In this document: piece after piece, positions 36,468 to 46,503 of the stretch
Position numbering within the stretch: the stretch's first letter is position 1
Layout: every line of letters begins with the position of its first letter
Assembly (NCBI RefSeq): GCF_028475105.1
Contig: NZ_CP116936.1
Span: 806,001-870,000, forward strand
Direction: 5' to 3'
Source of the DNA: Micromonospora sp. LH3U1
GTDB taxonomy: Bacteria > Actinomycetota > Actinomycetes > Mycobacteriales > Micromonosporaceae
DNA length: 64,000 nucleotides
Translations under genes and position numbers: made by a program
The notes under the pieces: generated by a model
What the model was told of the DNA's origin: nothing
Databases searched by the model: none
What the model saw: the letters and a program-made list of their open reading frames with translations, nothing else

Positions 36468-39400
36468 GTGAGCAAACGGCCTCAGACGGCGGGCTCCTTC
36501 CTGTCGCGGCTGCGCCGGCCGGCCAGCCGGCTCCGGGACATGCCGATCTGGTCCAAGCTCGGTCTCATCATGATCGTGCCGACCATCGCCACGGTCGTGG
36601 TGGGCACCAGTGGTCTTGTCGACCACGTGGAGACGCTCAACAATGCCAACCGAGCTGGCGACCTGGCCAACCTGTCGAGCTATTCGGGCAACCTGGTCGA
36701 CACACTGCAGGACGAGCGGACCGCCGCCGTGCTGCTGCTGGGGGCGGACGGGACGCAGCCGACGGCGCAGTACCAGGAGGCCTACAACCGGGTGAACTCC
36801 CGGGTAGACCAGGAGATGCGCCCCTACCGGCAGCAGCGGGCCGAAGTCGAGGACCTGCCGGGCAGCCTGGATACGCTGCTCGACGGCATCGACCAGAACC
36901 TGCGGGACCTGTCGGGCATCCGCAGTCAGGTGTTCAACGGCAAGCTTGCGCTCACCGAGACCGTCCAGGCGTACGAGGGTCTGATCAGTGACCTGCTCGC
37001 CATCCGTGACTCGGCCACGCAGCTCGCCGGTAACAACGACCTGAGCGACCGGATGCGCGCCGCCGCGGCGGTCGCCCGGGAGAAGGAGTTCCTCGCCGCA
37101 CGCCGGGTCGTGGTGCACCGCGCGCTGGGTGTCAAGGGTGGAAAGCGCCTGACTCCGGCGCTGCGCACCGACTACATCGCCAGTGGCACCGGCCAGCAGC
37201 AGGCACTGCAGAGCTTCAAGGCCGTCGCCACACCGGACGACGCGAAGTTCCACGACCAGACGGTCGCGGGCGGCGACCGCCGGGAGGCGCAGAACTACAC
37301 CGGCTGGATCGACGGCAACACCACCGGCGACATGCAACGTGCGCCGTTCGGGCCGGACCAGTGGGAAGCCGCCATGACGGCCAACGCCAAGCTGATCCGC
37401 GCCGTCGAGAGGAAACTCGACGGCGAAGTGGTCGCCGAAGCCGACAACCTCCGCTCGGACGTCCAGCGTCAGGTGTTCCTGGAGACCGGCCTGCTGCTCA
37501 GCATGCTGCTGCTGGCCATCCTCTTCGCGTACCTGGTCGCCCGCTCGATGGCCCGTTCACTGCGTGAGCTGCGGCAGGGTGCGCTCTCCGTCGCCCAGTA
37601 CGGCCTGCCCCAGGCCGTGGCACGACTACGTGACCCGCAGGTCGTCGGGCAGCTCTCCCCGGTGCAGCTGGCCAACCAGATCGCCGAGCCGCTGCCGGTT
37701 CGCAGCAAGGACGAGTTCGGCCAGGTGACCGAGGCGTTCAACGCCGTCCACCTGGAAGCCGTCCGCACGGCCGCCGAGCAGGCGGCACTGCGTGCCTCCG
37801 TCGCGACCATGTTCGTCAACCTGGCCCGTCGTTCGCAGATCCTGGTCGACCGCCTCATCGGGCACCTCGACCGGCTGGAGCGCGGCGAGGAAGACCCGGA
37901 CCGGCTGGCCGAGCTGTTCCAGCTCGACCACCTCGCCACCCGGATGCGCCGCAACGACGAGAACCTGCTGGTGCTCGCCGGTGCCGACTCCACCCGTGTG
38001 CAGCGTGAGCCGGCCGCGCTCATCGACGTGCTGCGCGCCGCGCAGTCCGAGGTCGAGCACTACACCCGGATCGAGTTCGGTGTCATCGACCGGGACATCG
38101 AGGTCTCCGCGCACGCGGTCAACGACCTGGTGCACCTCGTCGCCGAGCTGTTCGACAACGCCACCGCGTTCTCGCCGCCCGACTCGCAGGTGATGGTCGA
38201 GGCCCGCCGGGTCGGCGACCGCTCCTCGCTCTACGTCGAGGACCGCGGTATCGGCATCAGCAACGAGCAGTTGCGCGACCTCAACGAGCGGCTCGCGACG
38301 CCGCCGCAGGTGGACGTGGCCGTGTCCCGGATGATGGGCCTGGTCGTGGTTGCGCGGTTGGCATCCCGGCATGGTGTCCGTGTCGAGCTGCGCCCCGGCT
38401 CCGACCGCGGCACGGTCGCCGACGTGACCCTGCCCACCTCGGTGCTGGTGCCCCGGGCGCTCTCCGGCCGGGTGCAGCAGCCTCCGGCCCTGCCGGCGGC
38501 CGGCAGCCCTCAGCACGGTGGACCCGCGCCGGCCTTCGGCGCGCTGCCCGCGCTGGGCAACGGCCCTCGCCCGAGCGAGTCCGGCAACCAGGTCACCCTC
38601 GGCGGTCGTCCGTTCGACCCCGCGTCGCGCAACGGTGCCGGCACGCCCGCCAACACCGGTGCGTACCGGTCGATGCCGGCCTGGTCCGACCTCACCGGTG
38701 CGGCCGGGACGAACGGCGTCAACGGCGGCGACGGGTTCACCCCGCGGCCCGCCAACGGCCAGCCGATCGACCCGCTGCCGCAGCGCCGCGCCGGGGACGA
38801 CACCCCGACCACCGGCCAGCAGCCGTCCATTCCCCGTCAGTTGCCGAGCAGCCCCGAGGCGCATCCGTATTCGGCGCCGCCGGTCTCCGCGCAGCCCTAC
38901 TCCGGCGCGCCGGTCTCCGCCTCACCCGCTTCCGGCCAGCCGTACTCCGGGCAGCCGTACTCGGGTGCGCCGTACGGTGGCCCGCCGGTGTCCGCCGCCC
39001 CCGCCTCCGGGCAGCCGTACGGCGCTCCGGTGTCGGCGTCGCCAGCGTCCGGTCAGCCCTACTCGGGGCAGCCGTACTCTGCGCCGCCCGCATCGTCCGG
39101 GCAGTCGTTCAGCGGGTTCGCACCTCGATCCGCCCCGCCCGCGCAGGCACCCAACGCGCCCGCACCTCCGGCCTGGCCGCCGGTGCCGGGCGCCGACCGG
39201 GACGCGTCGACCCCGCCGGTGCCTGAGCGGCTCGCCGCCGCTCTGGACATGACGACGGAGCTGCCGCGTGTGCCGCGACCCGGCGAGCAGCCGGCCGCCG
39301 CACGGCAGCCAGCCCCGGCCCCGGCTCAAGCTCCGCAGAGTCGGCCCGCGCCGCAGCAACCGCAGGCGCAGAACCGCCAGCGGTACGCGGACGAGACGAT

Positions 39401-40037
39401 GGAGCTGCCGATCTTCCGGGAGCTCGAGTCGGCCTGGTTCCGTACCCGCCGCTCGGGCTCGGAGGAGGCCGCGGCCGGTGCTGAGCCGGCGACGAACGGC
39501 GACACCGCGACCCAGCAGTTCGCCACGGTCGAGGCCACCGGTCGGGCAGTCCACAAGACACCACCCGGGACGACAGGTAACACACCGATGGCAGACACTC
39601 CGACAGTCGGAGGAGCGCCGCGGGACAACGGCTCCACAGCGAACGAGGGCGCCCGCCCAGGCTTCGCCGAGAGCCTGCCGAACCGCCGGCCACAACCGCA
39701 GACCAACGGCTGGCAGACCGCAGCTGACGACGGCTGGCGTGCCGCCTCGGCGGCGGCTGGCACGGTGCCGGTGAGCGAAACCACCACTACCGGCCTGCCG
39801 AAGCGCAAGCCGATGGCGCAGTTGGTGCCGGGTGCGGTGGAGAAGCCCACCACCTCGGTCCAGCGTCGTTCCCCGGAGGCGGTTCGTGGCCTGCTCTCCG
39901 CCTACCACCGGGGCGTGCAGCGAGGGCGTAGCACCTCGGACACCCCGACCAGCCCGGAGGCAACTTCGGGAGGGCAATCCTCGCAGTCTGGCTCAGGCCC
40001 GGTGGCCGGGAGCGGGCAGAAGGAGCAAGAAGGATGA
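36468..40037 (+). CDS. Conservon sensor histidine kinase with nitrate/nitrite-sensing domain (CvnA-like)
   Basis: The protein has 1189 residues. TM1 is at about 25-47, an extracytoplasmic helical NIT-type sensing domain at about 50-320, TM2 at about 328-350, HAMP and coiled region at about 350-440, then a helix containing [20 protein letters not shown] and an ATPase domain (about 545-665; N box [15 protein letters not shown] box DRGIGIS). The remaining ~520 residues are disordered and Pro/Gly/Gln-rich, with short repeats of SGQPYS type near 810-880. The last ~210 residues hold four blocks (ELPIF...[33 protein letters not shown]) also found in the 806-residue protein at 41781. The stop overlaps the roadblock gene start (ATGA). 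In Streptomyces, Cvn units act as G-protein-coupled-like signalling complexes. Confidence 0.93.
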   Translation: MSKRPQTAGSFLSRLRRPASRLRDMPIWSKLGLIMIVPTIATVVVGTSGLVDHVETLNNANRAGDLANLSSYSGNLVDTLQDERTAAVLLLGADGTQPTAQYQEAYNRVNSRVDQEMRPYRQQRAEVEDLPGSLDTLLDGIDQNLRDLSGIRSQVFNGKLALTETVQAYEGLISDLLAIRDSATQLAGNNDLSDRMRAAAAVAREKEFLAARRVVVHRALGVKGGKRLTPALRTDYIASGTGQQQALQSFKAVATPDDAKFHDQTVAGGDRREAQNYTGWIDGNTTGDMQRAPFGPDQWEAAMTANAKLIRAVERKLDGEVVAEADNLRSDVQRQVFLETGLLLSMLLLAILFAYLVARSMARSLRELRQGALSVAQYGLPQAVARLRDPQVVGQLSPVQLANQIAEPLPVRSKDEFGQVTEAFNAVHLEAVRTAAEQAALRASVATMFVNLARRSQILVDRLIGHLDRLERGEEDPDRLAELFQLDHLATRMRRNDENLLVLAGADSTRVQREPAALIDVLRAAQSEVEHYTRIEFGVIDRDIEVSAHAVNDLVHLVAELFDNATAFSPPDSQVMVEARRVGDRSSLYVEDRGIGISNEQLRDLNERLATPPQVDVAVSRMMGLVVVARLASRHGVRVELRPGSDRGTVADVTLPTSVLVPRALSGRVQQPPALPAAGSPQHGGPAPAFGALPALGNGPRPSESGNQVTLGGRPFDPASRNGAGTPANTGAYRSMPAWSDLTGAAGTNGVNGGDGFTPRPANGQPIDPLPQRRAGDDTPTTGQQPSIPRQLPSSPEAHPYSAPPVSAQPYSGAPVSASPASGQPYSGQPYSGAPYGGPPVSAAPASGQPYGAPVSASPASGQPYSGQPYSAPPASSGQSFSGFAPRSAPPAQAPNAPAPPAWPPVPGADRDASTPPVPERLAAALDMTTELPRVPRPGEQPAAARQPAPAPAQAPQSRPAPQQPQAQNRQRYADETMELPIFRELESAWFRTRRSGSEEAAAGAEPATNGDTATQQFATVEATGRAVHKTPPGTTGNTPMADTPTVGGAPRDNGSTANEGARPGFAESLPNRRPQPQTNGWQTAADDGWRAASAAAGTVPVSETTTTGLPKRKPMAQLVPGAVEKPTTSVQRRSPEAVRGLLSAYHRGVQRGRSTSDTPTSPEATSGGQSSQSGSGPVAGSGQKEQEG

Positions 40038-40438
40038 CAACTACGCAGGATCTTGGTTGGCTGCTGGCCAACTTCGCTGACCGGGTGCCCGGTGTCGCGC
40101 ATGCGGTCGCCGTCTCGGCGGATGGCCTGCTCCTCGCGTCGTCACGGGATCTGCCACGCGACCGGGCCGACCAGCTCGCCGCGATCTCATCGGGTCTGGT
40201 CAGCCTGACCCAGGGGGCAGCCCGCTGCTTCGAGGGAGGCGCGGTGTTGCAGACCGTCGTGGAGATGGACAATGGCTTCCTGTTCCTGATGTCCATCTCG
40301 GACGGCTCGTCCTTCGCCGTGCTGGCCGCCCGCAGCTCCGACGTAGGCCAGGTCGGCTACGAGATGGCGCTGCTGGTCGACCGGGTGGGCGACGCGCTGA
40401 CCCCGCAGCCGCGTGCGGCTGCGGGCATGCTGGGCTGA
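40034..40438 (+). CDS. Roadblock/LC7 domain protein (CvnB-like)
   Basis: The protein has 134 residues, a single roadblock/LC7 domain (about 8-105; [40 protein letters not shown]). Such proteins bind and regulate small GTPases; here the partner should be the CvnD-like GTPase encoded 450 bases downstream. The ATG overlaps the kinase stop codon, so stoichiometric translation with the kinase is likely. Confidence 0.93.
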   Translation: MTTTQDLGWLLANFADRVPGVAHAVAVSADGLLLASSRDLPRDRADQLAAISSGLVSLTQGAARCFEGGAVLQTVVEMDNGFLFLMSISDGSSFAVLAARSSDVGQVGYEMALLVDRVGDALTPQPRAAAGMLG

Positions 40439-40536
40439 CGCCTCGCCGATCGTGAGGTCGGCAAGACTGCAACGACGACAACGACGGGCTTCACCGGTGG
40501 GAGCCGGTAACGGGTACGAAGGAGGTGAGCGGCGAG

Positions 40537-40911
40537 ATGGCCGATCGTGACGAACCGACCGGAGCGTTGGTCCGTCCATACGCCGTGACCCGTGGCCGTA
40601 CCCGTCCCCGGCTCGACATCGCGCTGGAGGCGCTCGTCGAGACGACGGTGCGCGGCCGGACCGCTGCCAATGGCAACGGTGGTGGCCGCGAACACCAGTA
40701 CATCGCCGCGCTGTGTGACGGACGCGTGCAATCGCTCGCGGAGATCGCGGCGCGGATGCAGCTACCGCTCGGTGTGGCCCGGGTGCTCATCGCCGACATG
40801 GCGACGGACGGCCTGGTCGCGGTCCACGAGCCGACCATCCTGGACGACTCCGACGACGCGGTGGGCACTGAACTGCTGGAGAGGGTGCTGAGTGGACTTC
40901 GCAGGCTCTGA
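40537..40911 (+). CDS. DUF742 protein (CvnC-like)
   Basis: The protein has 124 residues, with a DUF742 domain (about 10-122): LVRPYAVTRGRTRP at the start, then a winged-helix-like part (SLAEIAARMQLPLGVARVLIADMATDGLV). The ATG at 40537 is chosen because AAGGAGG at 40519-40525 lies 11 nt upstream; the GTG at 40525 overlaps that site and is less likely. Its 3' end overlaps the GTPase gene start by 20 bases. It is the third component of the conservon. Confidence 0.92.
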   Translation: MADRDEPTGALVRPYAVTRGRTRPRLDIALEALVETTVRGRTAANGNGGGREHQYIAALCDGRVQSLAEIAARMQLPLGVARVLIADMATDGLVAVHEPTILDDSDDAVGTELLERVLSGLRRL

Positions 40912-41506
40912 CATGTCGCACCGCCCGCCGAACCCGAGCGGCCGCGTGACGTCGGCGAAGATCGTTATCGCCGGTGGATTCGGCGTCGGTAAGACGACGC
41001 TGGTCGGCTCGGTCTCGGAGATCACGCCGCTGACCACCGAGGCCATCATGACCTCCGCTGGCGTGGGCGTCGACGACACCCGGCAGGTGCCGGGCAAGAC
41101 GACGACCACGGTGGCCATGGACTTCGGCCGGATCTCGATCGACCGTGACCTGATCCTGTACCTGTTCGGTACGCCGGGTCAGACCCGTTTCTGGTTCATG
41201 TGGGACGAACTGGTTCGGGGCGCGATCGGTGCGGTCGTGCTGGTGGACACCCGCTGGCTGGCCGACTGCTTCGCGGCGATCGACTTCTTCGAGCACCGAC
41301 GCCTGCCATACCTGGTGGCGATCAACTGCTTCGACGGGATGCAGTACCACGACCCGCAGGACGTTCGGGACGCCTTGGCGATCTCGAGCGACGTGCCGGT
41401 GGTGGCCTGCGACGCCCGTAACCGGGAGTCGACGAAGCACGTGCTGATCTCGCTGGTCGAGTACGTGCTCACCATGCGCCGTACGCGCGCCGTCGCCCCG
41501 GCCTGA
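40892..41506 (+). CDS. Conservon small GTPase-like protein (CvnD-like)
   Basis: The protein has 204 residues. The P-loop GGFGVGKTT (about 28-36) and the region LYLFGTPGQTRFWFMW (about 89-104) match the G1 and G3 of CvnD ATP/GTP-binding proteins; NCFDG takes the place of the usual NKxD. The GTG at 40892 gives the common N-terminus of the family (MDFAGSD); ATG at 40913 is an alternative. It ends the four-gene unit and is followed by a very strong hairpin at 41711-41771. Confidence 0.92.
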   Translation: MDFAGSDMSHRPPNPSGRVTSAKIVIAGGFGVGKTTLVGSVSEITPLTTEAIMTSAGVGVDDTRQVPGKTTTTVAMDFGRISIDRDLILYLFGTPGQTRFWFMWDELVRGAIGAVVLVDTRWLADCFAAIDFFEHRRLPYLVAINCFDGMQYHDPQDVRDALAISSDVPVVACDARNRESTKHVLISLVEYVLTMRRTRAVAPA

Positions 41507-41710
41507 TCGGGACGCGTCACGCCCGGTGGTGGCTCCGGCTGCCACCGGGCGAAACATGCTGCCCTGTCAGCTGGCGTGCGGGCTCGTCTCCGCGACGACC
41601 GGTGCGCCGCCACGCCGCCTTCTGAGATCCTGGAAGCTGTCTGCTGTCCCGTCCCGGGGCGTCGCTCTTCCGAGATGTCCGAGAGGCGGCGTTGCCGTGT
41701 CCGGGGTTCT

Positions 41711-41771
41711 CTCTTCCATACGCGATCGCGCCCCCAGTCACTGACCGGGGGCGCGATCGCGTATGGAAGAG
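41711..41771. terminator. 25-bp perfect hairpin between the conservon and the convergent gene
   Basis: Arms 41711-41735 and 41747-41771 are perfectly complementary over 25 bp, with an 11-nt loop AGTCACTGACC. Each arm contains GCGATCGC and a G- or C-run. It lies 204 bases after the GTPase stop and 9 bases from the stop of the minus-strand gene, so it can terminate both transcripts. Confidence 0.85.
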
Positions 41772-41780
41772 GGGTGACGG

Positions 41781-44201
41781 TCAGGACTGGTAACCGGCGG
41801 AGCGGTACTCGTACTCCCGATCGTCGTCGCGGTCCCCGTGGTCGCGGCTGAAGTCCCAGCCGCCCGCTGCCTCGCGACCGGGCCGACCACCCACCGCGAA
41901 ACCGCCGATCTCCTGTCCGCGACGCCAGCCACGGAAGTAGCCGGTGGTGTTCTCCGCGAGGCTCGCCGCATCACGCACTATGCGCAATGGGCGCTCCTCG
42001 CGCAGCGGGGAACCAGGGACCAGATTGGCCTGCGGCACGCGCTTCGGCAGCCCGGCGTTGGTCTCGGCGCCCACGGCGGGGCGGGCGGCCTGCTCTGCTG
42101 CCTGCCAGCCGGTGTCGGCCGTGGTCGACCAGTCCAGGTCGGACTCCTCGGCCTGCCCGACGAACCAGGCCGACTTGGCCTGCGCGAAGATCAACAGATC
42201 GCCGTCACCCTCGTCGGAGACCGGCGGCGGTCGGTGCTCGACCGGCGGCGTTCGGCGCTCCAGCGGGGGCGGTCGGTGCTCCACCGGGGGTGGTGGCCGG
42301 TGCTCTGCGGTGCGAGCAGCAGCAGCCCGGCCGTTGCGAGCGGCCTGCTCCCGGTCGACCAACCGCAGCGGCGGCGTCTCGAGGTGCGGGTCCGCGGGTG
42401 GGGTGAGCCCCCCGCGCAGCGCCCGGTCGGCCAGCGGCGGCGGCTCCACCAGCCTCAGCATGGGTGGTTCCTGCGGCAGGTCGTCGGCCAACCAGGGCGG
42501 GGTGACCCGACCGTCGGCCCGTCCCGGGTCGGTCGGTGCGTCGATCCCGCGGCCGCCACCGTACGGGTAGGCCACCGGGTTGTTCGGCGAACTGTCGGCC
42601 GGGTCCTCCGGGTTGTTGACCAGCGGCCAGTTGGCACGGGAGCCCGGCGGGGCGGACTCTTGACCAGGCCGGGGGGTCGGCACCGGAATGCTGAGATCGG
42701 TGGCGCTGAACCCACCCGTGGGTGGCTCGTCGACCGACCGTTGCAGATGGCTCGGTCGAGGCTCGCCGTTGGTCTTCGGGCGGGGCGGAATGACCGTACG
42801 GGGCGGAATGACCGTGCGCTGCCGTTCGGCCCGCGCGTTGTTGATCGCGGCGGTGGTCAGCGTCGGCCGGAACGGCTCGCCGGCCTCGGCCGGAGGCACC
42901 ATGCCGCGCTGTGCCGGTGCGATCGGGGTGATCCCGGGCGGCGGAGGCGGCGGCGAGGAGACCGGTCGGTTGGTCGGACCGTCGATCCGGCTGGGGAGCG
43001 GCTCGCGCCCGGGCAGCGTGGACGCTGGCGGACCAGCCAGCGCTGCCGGGGCCATCGGCGCGGGTGCGACCGGCGGCGGCGTGACCGGAGCCGGGGCGAC
43101 CGGGGGCGGCCCGAGTGGACGGGGCGACGCCAGCGGTGCGTTACCCGGGATCGGCTCGGGGCGGCTGCGCCGCCCGAGGGCGGGTGCGGGCTCGGTAGCG
43201 GCCGGGGTGGGCCGGACCGGACGCAACCCGGCACCGGTGCTGGCCAGACCGGTCAGCTCGCCGACCGACTCGCCACGGCGGGCAGCGGCACGGCGGCCGG
43301 GTGCCTGTGCAGGCGAGCCGACCCGTGAGCCGAGCGCGCTGACCAGTGCCTCACACCCCGCGTCGCAGGCGCGTACGGCGGCGACGGCCTGGCGGACCGT
43401 CTCGGCCACCGCGGACGTCAGCGCCCGGTTGACCGCGGCGCGGCGCGGCGTCTCGGAGATGGCCACCCGCAGGGCGGTGACCGCTTCGTTGATCTCTTCT
43501 TCGTCGGCGACCCCGTCGGCGGCGAGGTGCGCGGCGATGGCATCCGCCGCGACCGAAACCTCGCGGCCCCGGGCGACGGTGCCGCCGAGCATGCCCGGCT
43601 CCGGCAGGGCGTCCAGCACTGCCAGAGAGACCGGCTCGGCCGGATCCGGGTAGGCACGCAGGGCCGCCGGGTAGAGCTCACGCAGAACCTCGCGCAGCGC
43701 CACGGCCGCGGAGTGTCGACCGGTGGCCAGAGCGGCGTGCGCGGCGAGCACCTGCTTGTAGCCGGCGAGGTCCCGGGGTGCCGGCAGGGTGACCGCGGAG
43801 AGCGCGCCCGCCTGCAACGCGCGGGCCAGGCCGACGGCCTGTCGTTCGGCCGGAGGCGACTGCATCTCCTCCAGGGAGTCGTCATCGGCGAACCGCTCGG
43901 CGAAGTCGTCCACCAAGTCGTCGTCGGCGATCGCCAAAGGTCGACCCGCCGCGCTCAGCAGCGAGATGACCGTGTGGTCGTCGCTGTCGGCGGCGATGGC
44001 CGCACCGCTCGGCCCGCCCGACCGCTCCACGAGCAGCGCGACGAGCTGGGCGTAGCCAGCGGCGTCATCGCTGATCTCGCAGACATGCAGCAGACGGCCT
44101 GCGTCATCGACCACAGCGGACGTCAGCGTCGAACCGGCGGAGGCCGGTCGGTCAGCCGGATCCGCCGAGGCCAGACCGCAGTAAACGCGCACGAGCGCCA
44201 C
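41781..44201 (-). CDS. IS110-transposase-like domain fused to a disordered region and a conservon-kinase-type C-terminal module
   Basis: The protein has 806 residues. GTG at 44201 follows GGAGGAGG. Residues about 1-270 align in order with IS110-family transposases: VVDDAGRLL, DDAAGYAQLVALL, AAGRPLAI, then LREVLRELYPAALRAYPDP and SLAVLDALPEPG. The four acidic residues expected in the DEDD site are replaced (GLAS for the first Asp motif, AIAADS for the IE motif, PAERQAV for the K-[ST]-D-x-x-D-A motif), so it cannot be an active transposase of that type. Residues about 290-660 are Pro/Arg-rich and disordered. Residues 666-806 hold LLIF...SAWF, DTGWQAAEQAA, GLPKRVPQANLVPG and YFRGWRRGQ, the same order as in the kinase at 36468. 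Probably a domesticated protein acting with the conservon. Confidence 0.8.
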   Translation of the reverse strand: MALVRVYCGLASADPADRPASAGSTLTSAVVDDAGRLLHVCEISDDAAGYAQLVALLVERSGGPSGAAIAADSDDHTVISLLSAAGRPLAIADDDLVDDFAERFADDDSLEEMQSPPAERQAVGLARALQAGALSAVTLPAPRDLAGYKQVLAAHAALATGRHSAAVALREVLRELYPAALRAYPDPAEPVSLAVLDALPEPGMLGGTVARGREVSVAADAIAAHLAADGVADEEEINEAVTALRVAISETPRRAAVNRALTSAVAETVRQAVAAVRACDAGCEALVSALGSRVGSPAQAPGRRAAARRGESVGELTGLASTGAGLRPVRPTPAATEPAPALGRRSRPEPIPGNAPLASPRPLGPPPVAPAPVTPPPVAPAPMAPAALAGPPASTLPGREPLPSRIDGPTNRPVSSPPPPPPGITPIAPAQRGMVPPAEAGEPFRPTLTTAAINNARAERQRTVIPPRTVIPPRPKTNGEPRPSHLQRSVDEPPTGGFSATDLSIPVPTPRPGQESAPPGSRANWPLVNNPEDPADSSPNNPVAYPYGGGRGIDAPTDPGRADGRVTPPWLADDLPQEPPMLRLVEPPPLADRALRGGLTPPADPHLETPPLRLVDREQAARNGRAAAARTAEHRPPPPVEHRPPPLERRTPPVEHRPPPVSDEGDGDLLIFAQAKSAWFVGQAEESDLDWSTTADTGWQAAEQAARPAVGAETNAGLPKRVPQANLVPGSPLREERPLRIVRDAASLAENTTGYFRGWRRGQEIGGFAVGGRPGREAAGGWDFSRDHGDRDDDREYEYRSAGYQS

Positions 44202-44264
44202 GGCGTCGTCCTCCTCCCGGGACAGGTCTTTCCTCTGCCAGCAACTGATGCTCCCCGGTACGGG

Positions 44265-45206
<942 letters not shown>

Positions 45207-45384
45207 GCTGACCTCCGTGTGCTTCGGGTTGCCCACCCGCCGGGGTCTCTGACCGGCGAGTGACTCTGGGCACACACCCTAGTCGGCGGCCCTGGGTGAC
45301 CGGTGCCCGCACCCCGGTGGCCGACTGGCGTACGAGTCCGACCTGCTGGTGGCGGTCGGTGGCGAATCGACCGTTCAACAAGTA

Positions 45385-45396
45385 GCGTAGCTACGC
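45385..45396 (+). promoter_or_regulatory. Palindrome abutting the padR start codon
   Basis: The perfect 12-bp palindrome GCGTAGCTACGC ends directly before the ATG at 45397. A -10-like TAGCGT at 45383-45388 overlaps it, so transcription would start inside the palindrome and the mRNA would be leaderless or nearly so. This is the expected place for an autoregulatory PadR operator. Confidence 0.5.
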
Positions 45397-45738
45397 ATGA
45401 AGGCCCAGGCGCTGCACGGCCATCTCGACGCTCTGCTGCTCGCCGTGCTCGAACAGGGCGCGCTGCACGGCTACGCCATCATCGAGGCGCTCCGCGCGCG
45501 CAGCGACGGCACCCTGGATCTGCCCACCGGCACCATCTACCCGGCGCTACGCCGCCTCGAACGCGCCGGGAACGTGGCGAGCACCTGGAGCACGGTCAAC
45601 GGCCGGGAGCGGCGGACGTACCAGCTCACCGACTCGGGCCGGCGGGCGCTGGCCGGGGAGCGCGCCGGTTGGCACGAGTTCCAACTGACCGTCGGCCGGT
45701 TCCTCGACCCCGGCAGCCCACCCACGAGCCCGGCCTGA
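45397..45738 (+). CDS. PadR-family transcriptional regulator
   Basis: The protein has 113 residues: a PadR winged helix (about 8-85; LLLAVLEQGALHGYAIIEAL, LPTGTIYPALRRLERAG, RRTYQLTDSGRRAL) with a short C-terminal part, as in PadR subfamily s-type members. It converges with the minus-strand gene at 45761-46435, a membrane protein with a permease-prefix domain; such pairs occur often and suggest that gene as the target. An operator-like palindrome covers its start. Confidence 0.92.
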   Translation: MKAQALHGHLDALLLAVLEQGALHGYAIIEALRARSDGTLDLPTGTIYPALRRLERAGNVASTWSTVNGRERRTYQLTDSGRRALAGERAGWHEFQLTVGRFLDPGSPPTSPA

Positions 45739-45760
45739 CTCCCGTCGACCGTGGCACTGG

Positions 45761-46435
45761 TCAGCGGGTGGCGGCGAGCAGCCAGCCGCGCGCCGCGCGG
45801 GCCAGCGAGAAGTACGCACCGCCCACCAGCACCGCGCCGATGATCATCGGTGGCCAACTCAGCGCCGCTTCCCAGAGATTGAGTGACCAGGTGAAGAGGG
45901 CGCAGCCGGCAACCATGCCGAGGACCAGCATGCCGGTCAGGCCGGTGCCCACCACGCGTTGTGCCAGGGCCAGGCCCGGTCGGGGCGAACGCGCGCTCGC
46001 CGCGACCACCAGCAGACCGGTCACCGCGAGCAGCAACGCACCCATCCAGATCCAGTCGACCGAGTTGGAGAGCAGCAGGTAGCCGGCCGGGGGGCGTGGC
46101 CCACCGCTCCAGCTCGACCCCCGCCAGGTCAGGTCGCCGGCGGCCACTCCCACCCCGGCGATCGCCAGCATCCGCAGGGAGAGCCCGCGCAGGGCACCCA
46201 CGGCCAGCTCGGCCTGCCAGGAGGGGAGCAACTGCGCCGGCGAGCCGAACTCGGCCACCGCCCGGCGCTGCGCCTCAGTGGGCGACACGCCGCTCTCGCG
46301 GTACGCCTCGACGGCGTCCAGCAGCCCGTGCCGGGCCTCGGTCAGCAGGTCGGACTTGAGTCGCGCCGGCCCCTGCAAGCGGGCGGCCAACTCCCGCAGG
46401 TGCTCGTCGACCAACACGTCCTCACAGCGCGGCAT
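45761..46435 (-). CDS. Membrane protein with N-terminal permease-prefix domain
   Basis: The protein has 224 residues. The N-terminal ~75 match the permease prefix domain found on actinobacterial and ABC-type membrane proteins (LVDEHLRELAARLQGPARLKSDLLTEARHGLLDAVEAY is described by its ends; then GVSPTEAQRRAVAEFGSP). Four or five membrane helices follow, the last at about 190-220. No transporter core is present, so its function is unknown. The PadR gene beside it probably controls it. The stop is 22 bases from the PadR stop. Confidence 0.82.
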   Translation of the reverse strand: MPRCEDVLVDEHLRELAARLQGPARLKSDLLTEARHGLLDAVEAYRESGVSPTEAQRRAVAEFGSPAQLLPSWQAELAVGALRGLSLRMLAIAGVGVAAGDLTWRGSSWSGGPRPPAGYLLLSNSVDWIWMGALLLAVTGLLVVAASARSPRPGLALAQRVVGTGLTGMLVLGMVAGCALFTWSLNLWEAALSWPPMIIGAVLVGGAYFSLARAARGWLLAATR

Positions 46436-46503
46436 GGCACCACCCTGCCACGGACTCCAAGGTGCCGACGTCCGGGAGAACCCTGGTCCGCCCCCGAGCC
46501 CGG

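Noticed and set aside
38860..39100. Tandem repeats as a mobile or phase-variable element
   Set aside because: They encode SGQPYS-type repeats in the disordered linker of the conservon kinase; units are imperfect and remain in frame, a normal feature of these kinases.
41781..44201. Active insertion sequence of the IS110 family
   Set aside because: Catalytic acidic residues are replaced, the gene continues far beyond the transposase domain, and no element ends or target-site signs are visible.
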